A DNA stretch of 64,000 nt from Orientallactaga sibirica (GCA_036365145.1 JAEOAD010000015.1:6751501-6815500), one strand, 5' to 3'. Counted from the first letter of the stretch, positions 39,700 to 50,768 are shown. The notes: a model not told the origin generated them from the letters alone. Numbers and translations are program-made.

Positions 39700-41463
39700 C
39701 TCTTGTACTCCAAGAAAACAGCAGAAGTAACTGTAGGTGTTGAGTTTGCCTGCTATTCAAGTGTTCTAGTAGGCTGTGTTTAGCAATTCACTGGCAAATT
39801 CTAAAATTCAACTGAGAAGTATACACATTCAATCCAAACTGGCACAGTGTATTCATGCAGTAGTAGGGAATTAAAGCACAGATAATCTAATAAGGCCAAA
39901 CTCCCTAAGGGTGTGTGTCATTCCACACCGTTAATCCTGTCAAGTGTGAAGTTGAGATTTCTGGTCTGAAATGGCTTGGAAGTCAGCCTGGGGCTGAGTC
40001 AGACCCTGCCCTCAATAATGACAAAAGAAAAAGACAAAGGCCCTATGAATCAGAGAACATCAAAGACAACTATAGTCAACACCAAAGTACAGCTTATTTT
40101 AGAATGATAAAGCCAATTAAGAATATGTGACACACAACCTGCCCTGACATGAAAGGGGAGATTAGCACTGCCAGTACAGGCCTATGTATCTGCCTTTCTG
40201 TTAATAAGCCCTGTTACCTTTTGGCATGGCTTCCAATCTCACCAATGCTGAGTGCCCACCTCAATCCCTCTCTGTTGCACTGTGGATCTAGTGTTCTAAT
40301 TGGATGTGCTGGATGATGTGTGGCTGGTGAAAAACGAGTTTTCTCATGGTTGGGGGATAGTAGGCTATGCAACATGCCTGGAGTTGTACTGGATTGTCTC
40401 AGCTGGTCCTTGTTGGGGTCCCCCCTAAGGCCAGCCCAGGAGGGACCACGGGGGTCTCTGCCAAGTTGGGGGTGAGAAGCGCGGAAACACGACAGACTCC
40501 AGGAGTTGGGTGAAAGCAGGCAGAGGGCGAGCTGCAGCAAACTCATTTATTCAAAAAAGTGTAGGGGGTTTTAAAGGGGCTTGGCTGGCCAATCATTGTA
40601 TGGGGTGGTCCCCTTTTTGTGACCAATGAAAGCCTGTCTCCAGACAGATCATCTCATAGCAGGTTTCTTGCGAGTACGGGACTGTAGCTGTTGTCATGCC
40701 AGGCCTGCACAGGATGCCATGTTCACAGAAGCCACTTCCTGGTTTCTTCTGCCATGTGGTCTGTCTAGGTCCAGACCTGCACTGTGCTGTACATATCCTC
40801 CTTTTTGTTTTTATTATTGGCAACCCTGGGAGGTATGGTTCTTTGCTAAGCCATTGTTGAACCCAGGTCCCAAGGGATCATCAGATGTGATGGTGCCTGT
40901 CATAGGTTGCCCCATCTCATGGAGTCTTACCCATCATTGGCTAATCACCACCCTAGTGAGAAAACCCAAGGGGTGTGACCTGGTATGGTTTTTTTTTGTC
41001 ATGTGGTCATGCGACAGTGCCTGTCTTAGGGCCAGACCCATCTGCTAATCACCATTGTGAGAAAACCCCAAACAGGTCTTGACCTGCATTTGAGGTCCTG
41101 TTTCTCTCCTCAGCAGCTGCTAAGCTGTTCCCTGCCATGTTCCCTTTCAGGTTTCTTGGCTTTGCAAGGAGGTTGTTGTAAGTGGAAAATCCCCTCACCT
41201 TGTTTCTGCTACTGCAGCTATGTGTAGGCTGGGCGGGTGGGTGCATGAACCAGAGCTGCTGTCACCTTGGTGGGATTCTGGATGGTTTCCTCTTTTCTGG
41301 AAGATCTCTCCTGCTTGGTCTCTCCTGCTTCTCTGCTGTGGTTGATAATAACTTATACACCTTCACTTTTTGGTAGAAGAGTATATTTTGCTGTTTTTCT
41401 ATTTATTTCCCTCCCTAGGCTGCTTTGGCTTGGATGCTATGCCACCATCTTACCTGGAAGTCC
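39700..41463 (-). promoter_or_regulatory. L1-B 5'UTR with inserted LTR
   Basis: From the ORF1 start region to the 5' terminus 'gccaccatcttacctggaagtcc' (minus GGACTTCCAGGTAAGATGG). Shares blocks with 49020-49672. A decayed B1-like stretch lies at about 39905-40030, and an ERVK-like LTR occupies 40411-41093. No tandem monomers seen. Confidence 0.7.
40411..41093 (-). mobile_element. ERVK-like solo LTR
   Basis: Starts TGTTGGGGTCCCCC on the plus strand. On the minus strand it contains AATAAATGAG (polyadenylation signal; complement near 40539-40548) followed by a GC-rich R/U5 and ends in ...GACCCCAACA. A 6-bp duplication GGTCCT (40405-40410 and 41094-41099) flanks it, the length typical of ERVK/IAP-type integration. 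The distal end (…GCATTTGA) is not a clean CA, so that boundary is less sure. Confidence 0.7.
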
Positions 41464-41822
41464 AAAGTTTGTATGAATTGTTATTTATATTCTCTTTAAT
41501 TTTGATTAACCCTCCTCCCACCCACTTATTTTCTCCACCCCCTCCCCTGATCCCACTTAAACCATCCTCTTCTAGTATTATCTACTTACTTATCTAGTAA
41601 CCCTTTCCCTTAAGCCCTTTCCTCTCCTATCTCAACCCCCATGACTCCTTTTAAGCTTCCTGGCCTCTGCTACTGATTCTTATTCCAAATCACACACAAA
41701 TTTAAAAATTTGAAGCTAGGATCCACATATGAGAGAAAAGAGCCTTGATGTTTGTCTTCCTAAGCTTGGGTTATGATAATCAATATAATCTTCATTATCT
41801 TAGTGTAGTGCTGCATTCTTTT
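41464..41822 (-). mobile_element. L1-B 3'UTR segment
   Basis: 'tttgattaaccctcctcccaccca', 'aagctaggatccacatatgagagaa' matches 28540-28860. It carries a B1 with a clear duplication just to its right. Confidence 0.75.
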
Positions 41823-41827
41823 TTCTT

Positions 41828-41966
41828 TCAAGGTAGGGTCTCACTTTAGCCCAGGGTGACCTGGAGTTCACTATGTACTCTTAGGGTGGCCTCAAACAGA
41901 TGGCAATCCTCCTACCTCTGCCTCCAGAGGACTGGGATTAAGGATGTGCACCACCATGTCCAACTT
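41828..41966 (-). mobile_element. B1-type SINE, antisense
   Basis: Flanked by 'tagtgctgcattcttt' (about 41805 and 41967). Body 'aaggtagggtctcactttagcccaggg...accaccatgtcc'. Confidence 0.95.
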
Positions 41967-41982
41967 AGTGCTGCATTCTTTA

Positions 41983-42282
41983 CCTTCATTCCAACCATTT
42001 TTAAAAATAATGTATTAGCTCCATGTCAATCCAAAAGTTATGAATCACTTTTCTTAGTCATTATTAATTCATTGATTCTAACATACTGGATATTGTATTT
42101 CAATGCATAACAATTATTATGGTTATTGTTGCTACTAAAACCATCCCATTTCAAACTGGCTTCTGAGACCACTTGTGTCATTTCTGTTAAATTTTAATCC
42201 ATGCTCTTTCTTTATAGTGTTTATGATGGTGATATCCTCTCTTTTCTCTGGATACTGGCAAATTTTTTGTTTTCTCTTTTTA
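41983..42282. other. Poorly recognised AT-rich sequence, perhaps ancient L1 3'UTR
   Basis: 'catcccatttcaaactggcttctgagaccacttgtgtc' is faintly like old L1 3'UTR text. No confident assignment and no gene signal. Confidence 0.35.
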
Positions 42283-42836
42283 ATTTTTTGACAAATTCCA
42301 CCCATATATTCTTATCCATATAGAGAATATATTGTGATTATCATTGCTCCCTTTTATGAATCCCTTCTACTTTCCAACAAGTCTCTCTTTTATTTTGTTA
42401 TCATTTTTTCCCTCCTGTTATGTAGGTCCTGTGTAGGTAACATCAGCCATGGTGAGGCTATGAATATTCATGGTCACTTTGTGTCTAGAAGACAGTGTTG
42501 TAAGAACTCCTCCCCTGCCTTTGGCTCTTACATTCTTTCCACTACCTCTTCCTTACTGGACCCTGAGCATTGGAGGGTGTGATAGAGATGTCTCAGTGCT
42601 GAACACTCCACTGTCACTTCTTCTCAGTACTTTTGTGAGTTTGAGTTACTCCAGTGGTAACTGACATCTGAAAGAGAAGCTTCTCTAACCAAAAAAGTCA
42701 GAGTTAATGTATGGAATAACATTAATATATAGGCATAAATACAAGACTTAGAGGGCAGTTTGCTGGGCATAATATATTCATTTAGACAGAAAACAGTAGT
42801 AGTCCCCCACCTAGGGCTTATGATCTCCCCAACCAT
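42283..42836 (-). mobile_element. L1-B 3'UTR
   Basis: 'atgtaggtcctgtgtaggtaacatcagccatggtgagg', 'ctttggctcttacattctttccac' and 'cttcttctcagta.ttttgtgag' parallel 27650-28070. Adjoins mid-ORF2 of the same lineage at 42837, leaving out the whole C-terminal half of ORF2. Confidence 0.82.
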
Positions 42837-43214
42837 CTTATTGCTTGTCTCATCTTGATTTAATTTTGGTAGGTCATATACATCTAGAAATCCATCTATT
42901 TCTTTAGATTTTCCAAGTTAGTGGACTGTGTGTTCTTAAGGCATGTCCTTATGATTTTCTGAATTTCACTGGTATTTATTGTAATGGTGCCATTTTAATC
43001 TCTAATTTTATAATTTGGGTATCTTCTTTCTTTTTGTCAGTTTTGCTAAGGATTTATCAATCTTGTTTATCCTTTGAAAGAACCAAGTTTTTCTTGCATT
43101 GATTATATATATATTATGTGTGTTTTATTTCTTGTTTTTATTCCATTAATTTTTGCACTGATCACGATTATTTCTTTGTGTCTACTGATGGTTTTTTTTT
43201 TTTTTTTTTTGGTT

Positions 43215-43398
43215 GGTGTTTTTTAAATTTATTTATTTATTTATTAATATTTATTGACAACAAAACATACTTGTTTTTACCAAAGGTAGATTTTTCCCTC
43301 CTCCCCCTTCCCCTTTAGAACCTCTCCATCATTCCCACTCCATTAGTCTCTTTTTTTAATATGATGTCTCAGAGGTCATGGATATCCAATTTCTGTCA
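43215..43398 (-). mobile_element. Short L1-B 3'UTR insertion
   Basis: 'ttaatatttattgacaacaaaacatactt' then 'tttccctcctcccccttcccctttagaacctc' is the extreme 3' end of L1-B, 5'-truncated after about 180 bp. The poly-T at 43191-43210 is its A-tail. Confidence 0.75.
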
Positions 43399-43620
43399 CA
43401 GTAGAGTTTCACTCTAGTTCAGGCTGACCTGGAATTCACTGTGTAGTCTCAGGGTGGCCTCAAACTCACAGCAGTCCTCCTATCTCTGCCTCCCAAGGCA
43501 TGCACCACCATGTCCAGATCTTTTTGAGGCAGGGTCTCAGGTGGGCCTCAAACTCATGGCAAATCTTCTACCTTTGCCTCCAAAGTGCTAGAATTAAAGG
43601 TGTGTGCCATCACTTCTGGC
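43399..43620 (-). mobile_element. Two partial antisense B1 SINEs
   Basis: 43399-43520 lacks the 'gtgctgggattaaagg' block; 43521-43620 lacks the central 'gacctggaattcactatg' block. Both show the B1 order 'gggtctca..ggcctcaaactca'. Confidence 0.8.
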
Positions 43621-43632
43621 TTCTACTGATTT

Positions 43633-44491
43633 TTAATTTTTTATTTGAGAGAAAGAGAGAGTGAGGGTCCTCTCTATTCCTGAGGGTCATTGGCCACCAA
43701 CATCCGGGGCACAGGAGGAGCTGAGGGGAGCAGGGTCTTGGAGTGGGTGAGTGCAGTGGGCAATGAACCACCTGGGTGACAGTCTGATGGCTAGCGCTCA
43801 TTTATTCAAAAGGGAAGTGGGTTTATAAACACTTGAGAAAGGTTGAGAAGGTACATTCAGATCATAAGGTGATTGGAAACATAGGTTTATGGGTTTCTAT
43901 CTAATTGGCTGGTGTTGGAAGGCAGAAGTTGTGAGGGAGAAGTTGCAAGGGAGGTAACAGAAGTGGTGGGAAAAGCTATGTTACTTCAGCCACATATTGG
44001 ATGGCTGCAGCTGCAGGGAGACTGTTTACTACCATATAAGGGTCTCTTGGGCAGCTGGCCACAAGATCAGGAAATGTGGGGGGTGGGACAGAACCTTAGG
44101 CTATGGAATGCCTCTCTCTGGGATGGGGTGGAGGACCCATTGGTCCCATTTCCTCTGGGTGAAGATGGGGCACACTAGGACCTCATGGATAGGGAGGGCC
44201 AGCTCTGGTGCCAGAATGGGTTCCTGACAATAAGGCCAGCTGCAACCCCCACAGCCCAAGATCCCCAGCCATGTCCAACAGCCCAGGCCAGCTTCCTCAC
44301 AGTCCCAGCTCATGTTTAGCAATGCCCGACAAAGATAGAGAGAGAGAGAATGGACTATCCACAGCCCCTAGCCACTGCAAACAATCTCCAGATGCATGGA
44401 CTACCTTGTGCATCTGGTTTATGTGGGTACTGGGGAATGAAACCAGGGTCCTTAGGCAAGTGACTTAACCCGTAAGCCATCTCTCCAGCCC
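43633..44491 (-). mobile_element. tRNA-derived SINE split by an LTR
   Basis: Tail portion 43633-43661 ('ttttaattttttatttgagagaaagagag') and body/head 44332-44491 ('aagatagagagagagagaatgg' to 'taagccatctctccagcc') belong to one antisense SINE, opened by the LTR at 43662-44331. Confidence 0.85.
43662..44331 (-). mobile_element. ERVK-like solo LTR
   Basis: TG...CA ends ('TGAGGGTCC' and 'GCCCGACA'), about 670 bp, and the same minus-strand AATAAATGAG signal as the LTR at 40411 (plus 'ctcatttattcaaaa' at 43797-43811). No internal region. Insert lies within the GA tract of a SINE, so the short target duplication cannot be read with confidence. Confidence 0.65.
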
Positions 44492-44499
44492 CTGATTTA

Positions 44500-44518
44500 A
44501 AAAAAAATTCATTTATTT

Positions 44519-44554
<36 letters not shown>

Positions 44555-44557
44555 CAG

Positions 44558-44603
<46 letters not shown>

Positions 44604-44753
44604 CGGGCATGCCAGGGCCTCCAGCTGCTGCAAACAAACTCCAGATGTATATGCCACCTTGTGCATCTGGCTTATGTAGGACCTGGGGAATTTAACCCGG
44701 GTCCTTTGGCTTTGCAGGCAAGTGCCTTAACCACTAAGCCATTTCTCCAGCCC
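44500..44753 (-). mobile_element. tRNA-derived SINE, antisense, with (GA)n
   Basis: Long GA tract (44518-44600) with 'ggcaggtaga' interruption, then a near-consensus body and head. Shares the target 'ctactgattt' with the preceding SINE (43623, 44491 region and 44755). Confidence 0.93.
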
Positions 44754-44845
44754 ATCTACTGATTTTTTGGTTTGATTTATTCTTCTTTTTACAAAGCCTT
44801 AAGATGTAGCATTAAGTTATTTATTTGTGACCTGTATAATTTCTT

Positions 44846-45736
44846 TTTTTATTACTTATGTACAAAGTGTGTATACAGCCATGTTGTTACCATCGTTAGC
44901 CTCCTCTCTGTCCTCCCCCCTCTGAAGGGACCCTCCTCATGGGGGAGTGTGGATCGTGCATTGTGGGGGTAGCCATTGGTTATGGGGAAGAGGCAATGTC
45001 TCTGTGTATAATGTCCCAACTTGTGGCTCTAACAATCTTTCCACTCCCTCTTTCATGAATTTCCCTGAGCCATGTTGGGTTCGTTTTAGGTCTACTTAAG
45101 TGATGAGGTCTTGGAAGCCTCTGTGTCTCTGGATCTCTGGTTTGGTAGGGGTTGAGTGTTCTCTGTGTCTATCTCCTTCACCCTGGGCTGGTACCAGTTT
45201 CACCTAGAAAGAAGCACTTTTGCTCATTTCCCCAATTACTCTACGGTTTCAGTTGGGACCCTGGTGATGTGTGATGGGCCGATTCTCTCCTCAGGTTCTG
45301 TGTCCATCAGAAAAAGTGAAGCAGATTCTCCAGCGGAGAGTGAGGTCACCACCAGATAAATGGATAACTATTATTATTTTAGAGAGGACTTAATAGGTGT
45401 AGGCCCTCTTGTAGCCCAAGATTGGTGGGAGCTTGATATTAGAAAGTAGGCTTGTTTTTTGGATATGGTTCTGACTTGTTTCCCAGTTCCAGCTATGGGT
45501 TCCATTCCACTGAGTGGATCCATTAGCCAATTCAAGAGCAATTGGTTTTCCACCATGGCTGTGTGCCACTATTGCACTTGGGTGAGCATCATGTCAGGTT
45601 GTTTGCTGCTGAGTAGTTTTGACCATGAGTTGCTTGGACAGATGATGGTCATTTTCCCCCAGTTGCTCACGTAGCACCTTCTGGCACTAGACAAGCTAAC
45701 TGTCTGGGGACTGACTCTCTTCCATATTCCAGCCAG
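44846..45736 (-). mobile_element. L1-A 3' fragment, 5'-truncated
   Basis: L1-A 3'UTR only. A 19-bp perfect target duplication beginning 'gtgacctgtataattt' flanks it (44827-44845 and 45738-45756). T-run at left is the A-tail. Canonical L1 target-primed insertion. Confidence 0.93.
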
Positions 45737-46194
45737 GTGTGACCTGTATAATTTCTTAGTATAGGCACTTAGAGCTTCAAATTTCCCTCTTAGAACTACT
45801 TTCATTTGTATCCCATAGGTTTTGGTATGTTGCATTTTCATTATCATTTGATTTTATGGATTTTTATTACCTTTTTCATTTCTTCAATGGCCCATTCATC
45901 ATTCAGTAGTGTACTGTTTAGTTTCCATGAGTTTGTGTATGTTCTATAGTCTTACTTGCTGTTTATGTGTAGGTTAATCCCATTGTGATCTAATACAGTA
46001 AAAGGAATTGTTTCAGTTTTCCTGTCTTTCTTAAGATTTGTTTTGTGTCCTAATATATGGTCTATTTTAGAGAATGCTCCATGTGCTGATGAAATAATGT
46101 GATTCTGCAGCATTTGTAATGGAATGTTTTGTAGATGTCTTTTAGGTCCATTTGTTCATCATTTAATCCAGATGTTTCTGTTTATTTATTTTTG

Positions 46195-46419
46195 TTTATT
46201 TATTTATATTTATTTGAGAGCAACAGACACAGAGAGAAAGAGGCAAGCAGATAGAGAGAGAATGGGCGCCCCAGGGCCTCCAGCCACTGCAAATGAACTC
46301 TAGATGCATGCGCCACCTTGTGCATCTGGCTAACATGGGTCCTGGGGAACTGAACCTCAAACCAGGGTCTTTAGGCTTCACAGGCAAGCGCTTAACCCCT
46401 AAGCCATCTCTCTAGCCCC
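46195..46419 (-). mobile_element. tRNA-derived SINE, antisense
   Basis: 'ttatttatatttatttgagagcaacagacacagaga' to 'taagccatctctctagccc'; flanks 'tgtttattt..tttg'. Confidence 0.92.
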
Positions 46420-47471
46420 TGTGTTTATTTTTTGTCAGTATGACCTGTCAGTTGTTGAGAGTGGGGTACTGAAGATATTCACAACTATTGTGCTTGGGAT
46501 TATTTGTGATTTTATATCTAGTAGTGTTTAATAAAGTTTGGGGCACCCATGTTTGAATTTAATGTTTAGATGTTTAGAAATGTAATGTCCTTCTATTGGA
46601 TTGTTTCTTTAATCAATATAAAGTGACCTTCTTTATTATTCCTAACTAATGTTGGTTTGAAGTCTATGCTGTCAGATATTAGAACAGCTATACCTGTTTA
46701 TTTCCTAGGCCCATTTGCTTGAAATACCATTTTCCATCCTTTCATCCTAATGTATTGTCTTTTATGGAGAGGTGAGTTTCATGGAGGCAACTAAGAGAAG
46801 TATTCTGCCTTTTAATACAGTCTACAAGTCTGTGTCTTTTGGTTGGGGCACTGAGACCACTGATGTTAAGAGTTATTATTGAAGGAAATGTATATTTATT
46901 TCTGCCCTTCTTCTTGATTTTGTAGCACTTGCTATTTTTCTGTTACTCTCTTATATTAACTTTTGTTCAGCATGATTTATGCTTTCTTGTGGTCTTATGT
47001 GTGTGTTTCCTTCTCTTCAGGCCAAAGGGTCTTTTCAAGTAGTTTCTGTAGAGCTAGCTTAGGAGTGATATATTCTTTTAGTTGTTATTATCATGGAAAG
47101 TTCTTGTTTCTCCTTCAATTATGACAGATAACTTTTCTGGATATAGTAGTCTGGGTTGCTGGTTGTCATTCAGAATGTGGAGCATATCACCCCAAGCTCT
47201 TCTGGTTTTTAAAGTTTGTCTTGTTTAATCTGCTGTTATTCTGAGGGGCTTGCCTTTATAGGTGCCTATATGCTTTTCTCTTGCTGCTTTCAATATATCT
47301 TCTTTGGTCTGTGTGTTTAGTAGTTTATAATGTGACGAAAAGAGGTTCTTCTATTCTTGTCTGCCTAGTGTTCTAAATGCCTCCTGTATCCGTATTGGCA
47401 TCACTTTCTCTATTTGGAGGAAATTGTATTGTATGATTTTGTTGAAAGTATGCCTTTAGATTGAAATTCTT

Positions 47472-47666
47472 GGTCTAGAGCTATGACTCAGCAGTTAAGG
47501 TATCTGCTTGCAAAGCCTGATGGCCCAGTTTCAATTTCTTAGCACCCACACAAAGCTAGAAGCACAAAGTGGTGATGCATCTGGAGTTTGTTTGCAGGGC
47601 CAAGAGGCCCTCACACACACATTCTCTCTGTGTGTTTGCAGATAAGTAAAAATATTTTAAAAAAGA
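47472..47666 (+). mobile_element. tRNA-derived SINE, sense
   Basis: Flanked by 'gaaattctt' (47463 and 47667). Diverged head 'ggtctagagctatgactcagcagttaagg', short CT tract. One of few plus-strand elements in this interval. Confidence 0.88.
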
Positions 47667-47960
47667 GAAATTCTTCTCCTTCTATACCCTGAATTCTTAG
47701 TTTGAGTTCTTCATAGTGTCCTAAAGTCTTGAAATTCCCACTATTACCTTCTTATTAGTTTGCCTTTCTCTTTGTTGGAATGTTCTAGATGTTCCACCTT
47801 GTCTTCTAGTTTATATCCTGTCCTCTCCTTGATCCATTCTATTGGCGAGGCTTTCTACAGAATTTTGTACTTGACTTACTATGGTTTTCGTTTCTAGTAT
47901 TTCAGATTGGTATTTTTTTCAGTACTTCTATTTCCTTACTCATATCTTGTATTTACCTCC

Positions 47961-48339
47961 TGTAATAGTTTGAATGTAATAGTGAGAAGGTATGTACCCC
48001 ATAGACTGATGTGTTTTATTAAAGCTTGTAATTCGGGTCTCCAGCCACTGTCTGGAAGAGGTGTCACTGGGGGCAGATCCTGAGGTCCAACCCTAAGGCA
48101 TGTTTGGGGGTAGATGTTGATTCCAGCCCAATGGTGTGAGGAGTGCAGTTTGAGATCTGGTGGCTCTTGCTTGCTTGTGGTGATGGCTGTTGGTGGTTTC
48201 TCTCTGCTTGGATTTATGAAAGGGTACCAGCTTATTTGCCATTGATGGAACTTCCCCTGGATCTGTAAGTTTGAAACAAATCCCTTCCATAAAGTATGTC
48301 TGGTTGGATGTTCATCTCAGCAACATGGAGCTAACTACA
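47961..48339 (+). mobile_element. Solo MaLR-type LTR
   Basis: TGTAATAGTTTGAATG to CTAACTACA, 379 bp, with a 5-bp duplication CCTCC (47956-47960 and 48340-48344). Contains 'gtgtcactgggggcagatcctgaggtcc' and 'ggaacttcccctggatctgtaa'. Reverse orientation to the surrounding L1. Confidence 0.93.
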
Positions 48340-48387
48340 CCTCCTTATTTCATTAAATTGATTTCTTGTGTTCTCTTTCTGGAGTTT

Positions 48388-48614
48388 GATTTATTTATTT
48401 ATTTATGAGAGAAAGAGGGAGAGAGAGAGAGACAGAGGGAGAGAGAGATGGAGGGAGGGAAAGAATGGGTGTACCAGGCCCTCCAGCCACTGCAAACAAA
48501 CTCCAGACACATGTGCCACCTTATGCATCTGGCTTATGTGGGTACTGGGGAATAGAACCTGGGTCCTTAGGCTTTGCAGGCAAGGACCTTAACTATTAAG
48601 CAATCTCTCCTGCA
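48388..48614 (-). mobile_element. tRNA-derived SINE, antisense
   Basis: TTTA tail, GA-rich tract with 'gacagaggga' and 'ggagggaggga', then body and diverged head 'ttaagcaatctctcctgc'. Confidence 0.92.
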
Positions 48615-48630
48615 CTTGTTTTCTTTTTTT

Positions 48631-48776
48631 TTTGGTTTTTCGAGGTAGGGTCTCACTCTGGTCCAGGCTGACCTGGAATTAACTATGTAGTCTCAGGGTG
48701 GCCTCGAACTCTCGGCGATCCTCCTACCTCTGCCTCCCGAGTGCTGGGATTAAAGGCGTGCGCCACCACGCCCGGC
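48631..48776 (-). mobile_element. B1-type SINE, antisense, near consensus
   Basis: Flanked by 'cacttgttttcttttttt' (48614 and 48777). 'ggtttttcgaggtagggtctcactctgg' to 'cgtgcgccaccacgcccggct', CpGs preserved, so young. Confidence 0.97.
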
Positions 48777-49019
48777 TCACTTGTTTTCTTTTTTTATTCC
48801 TTTGATTTCTTTGAGAGAACTTATAAACATTTTTTTTTTTTAAATTCTCCATCTGGCATTTCAGCTAATTCATTTTCACTGGAAGTCATTACTTTTAGAT
48901 TTATAATTTTGGAAGAGTTATGTTGTCTAATATTTTGCGTTTCTTATTGTGTAGAGAGTTTTGCATTTCAAGTTATTTCAATCCTTGGGTTTTCTAGTTA
49001 TCAGTTGTATTCTTAGAAT

Positions 49020-49672
49020 TGTAGAATAGAAGTTATATCTTCAGGGTAGGAGCTCAAGGTGCCAGATATGGCTTTTATATTACTCCCAGAGCATGGCAGG
49101 AGTGACTCAAGCTGGTGGATATGCCTGCTGGGCAAATGACCTATGCTAAGTGCGAAGCTGGTTCCCTCTTTGATTCATTGTGGACTGCGATCTACTCATT
49201 GGGTGGTTCTGTTCTTTTCATCAGCTGTGCTGGATGCTGTGTGGGAGAAGGTAGCTCCAATTTCTTGGGGCCCTGAGATCTCCAGTGGTTCTAAGTACTG
49301 GAATGTGGGGGAAACCTATCTGGAGTTGTTCTGGAGCTGCTTAGCTGGTCCCTGTTGTTCTTTTCATTTTTTGATTTTGAAGGCTGGTATGAGTGGAGAA
49401 TCCCTTCCCAGTCATTGTGCTCTTTCTGACACAGGCAGGGCCCAGTGAGTAGAATCACTTCCCAGTGGCCACCAGGCTGGAGCCACTGATTATGTGGTTG
49501 CCAGGACTTCCTAGCTCCCTCTTGCATCTCTGCAGGGGTCCCACCTGAGTTAATAGTTCCTTACACACCTTAACTTTTTGGTGGATGAGTGTATTGTGTG
49601 TTTTCTTGCTTCTTTCTCCACCCCCAGGTTTCTTTGAAGATGCTCCTATTCCTCCATCTTAAACAAAAGTCC
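49020..49672 (-). promoter_or_regulatory. L1-B 5'UTR (fourth copy)
   Basis: Homologous to 39650-41463 and 35420-35848, ending 'cctccatcttaaacaaaagtcc' (minus GGACTTTTGTTTAAGATGG). The AAGATGG core at the terminus is retained. Not tandem. Confidence 0.75.
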
Positions 49673-49819
49673 TTGTTTTTTGAAACAGAGTTTCATTCTG
49701 TAGTCTAGGCTGTCCTGACCAGGATGGACATCTACCTTCTTTCATGGCATTTTTTTCAAATTTTTAATTTCTGCTCTTAAGTATATTTCCTTTCTTCTGC
49801 TTACATTATACTTAGTTTC

Positions 49820-50062
49820 ATTTATTTATTTATCTATTTATCTATTTATTTATTTATTTATTTGAGAACGACAGAAAGAGAGAAAGAGGCAGATAGATAA
49901 AGAGAATGGGCACACCAGGGCTTCCAGCCACTGCAAACAAACTCCAGATGCATGCGCCACCTTGTGCATCTGGCTTATGTGGGTCCTGGAGAACTGAGCC
50001 TTGAACTGGGGTCCTTAGGCTTCACAGGCAAGCACTTAACTGCTAAGACATCTCTCCAGGCC
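49820..50062 (-). mobile_element. tRNA-derived SINE, antisense
   Basis: Flanked by 'ttatacttagtttc' (49806-49819 and 50063-50076). Tail of TTTA/TCTA repeats. Confidence 0.96.
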
Positions 50063-50079
50063 TTATACTTAGTTTCTTT

Positions 50080-50366
50080 TATATTTCTGTGTGTGCATGT
50101 GTACATGATGATGGTGGTGGTGGTGGTGTGTGTGCACGCACATGTGGAGGTCAGGGGACAGCCTTGGGGTGTTGGTTCTCTCCATCCATGTTTTTATCAC
50201 TGGGAAGGCCACACTAGCTGGTCCCACAAGGTTTGCCATTCACCTGCATTCATTCTGTGAGTTGGAATTACAGGATCCATTGCATGTCTGGCTTTATGTG
50301 GGTGCTGGAGAGTCAGCCTCTTATTGTCAGACTTGCAGAGCAAGTGCCTCTAGCCATCAAGCCCTA
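50080..50366 (-). mobile_element. Old B1/ID-type composite SINE, antisense
   Basis: (TG)n/(GGT)n start, 'ggaggtcaggggacagccttggggtgttggttctctcc', then an ID-like end 'tttatgtgggtgctggagagtcagcctcttattgtcagacttgcagagcaagtgcc'. Resembles old rodent B-family composites; subfamily uncertain. Confidence 0.6.
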
Positions 50367-50426
50367 TAGTTAGTATTTTAAGGTGGAAGATTAGATTATT
50401 CATTTGAGAACTTAGGGTTTTTTAAT

Positions 50427-50587
50427 TTTTTTATTTTTTTGGTTTCCCAAGGTAGGGTCTCACTCTAGCTCAGGCTGACCTGGAATTCACTATGTAGTCT
50501 ATGTAGGGTAGCCTCCAACTCACGGCGATCCTCCTACCTCTGCCTCCTGAGTGCTGGGATTAAAGGTGTTCGCCACCATGCCGGGCT
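50427..50587 (-). mobile_element. B1-type SINE, antisense
   Basis: 'ttggtttcccaaggtagggtctcac' to 'gttcgccaccatgccgggc', with an 'actatgtagtctatgtagggta' local duplication in the centre. Confidence 0.93.
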
Positions 50588-50768
50588 AAGAATTTACTTC
50601 TTTTCTAATGTAATCATTTAATGCTAAACACTGTTGTAGTTGCATCCTACATATCTTGGCACATTTTCTTTTTATGTTTTTCAGTTCTTAACATTTTCTG
50701 CTTTCCCCTGAGGTATCTTTGACTCCTTAAGTGTATATTATTTAATTTTCAAATATTTGGCATTTCTT

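Larger units (their letters stand above)
38042..39700 (-). pseudogene. L1-B ORF1 relic (third copy)
   Basis: The RRM part reads 'RSNITIQGIVEGEEIHSKGIAGIFNKIIEENFP' and 'MKIQEAFRIPNRKNQERTSHCHII' (38676-38422). N-terminal parts at 39300-39700 include 'NDCIYTRRNQRNPRKKTNSWRRTQETNLTK', the charged coiled-coil region. A B1 (38733-38889) and a long-variant SINE (39047-39304) interrupt it. Stops in all frames. Confidence 0.85.
42837..46905 (-). pseudogene. L1-B ORF2 relic (fourth copy), interrupted
   Basis: Segments at 42837-43180, 44755-44845, 45739-46194 and 46420-46905 parallel 31530-32845: finger region, then the endonuclease, with 'KIDHIL' retained (near 46060), to a start near 46895 ('ttatttctgccc'). 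Interrupting guests are an L1-B 3' fragment, B1s, SINEs, an ERVK-like LTR and an L1-A fragment. No intact frame above about 90 codons. Confidence 0.85.
46906..49020 (-). pseudogene. L1-B ORF1 relic (fourth copy), interrupted
   Basis: Parallels 38060-39700: C-terminal domain around 47000-47300, RRM near 47330-47480, coiled coil near 47690-49000. Three SINEs and a MaLR LTR interrupt it, and no frame is intact. Confidence 0.8.

Noticed and set aside
40593..41048. 140-codon plus-strand open frame
   Set aside because: It lies antisense within the ERVK-like LTR and carries no recognisable domain.
48631..48776. 7SL RNA gene
   Set aside because: The match is only to the Alu-like domain in B1 form, with an A-tail and target duplications.
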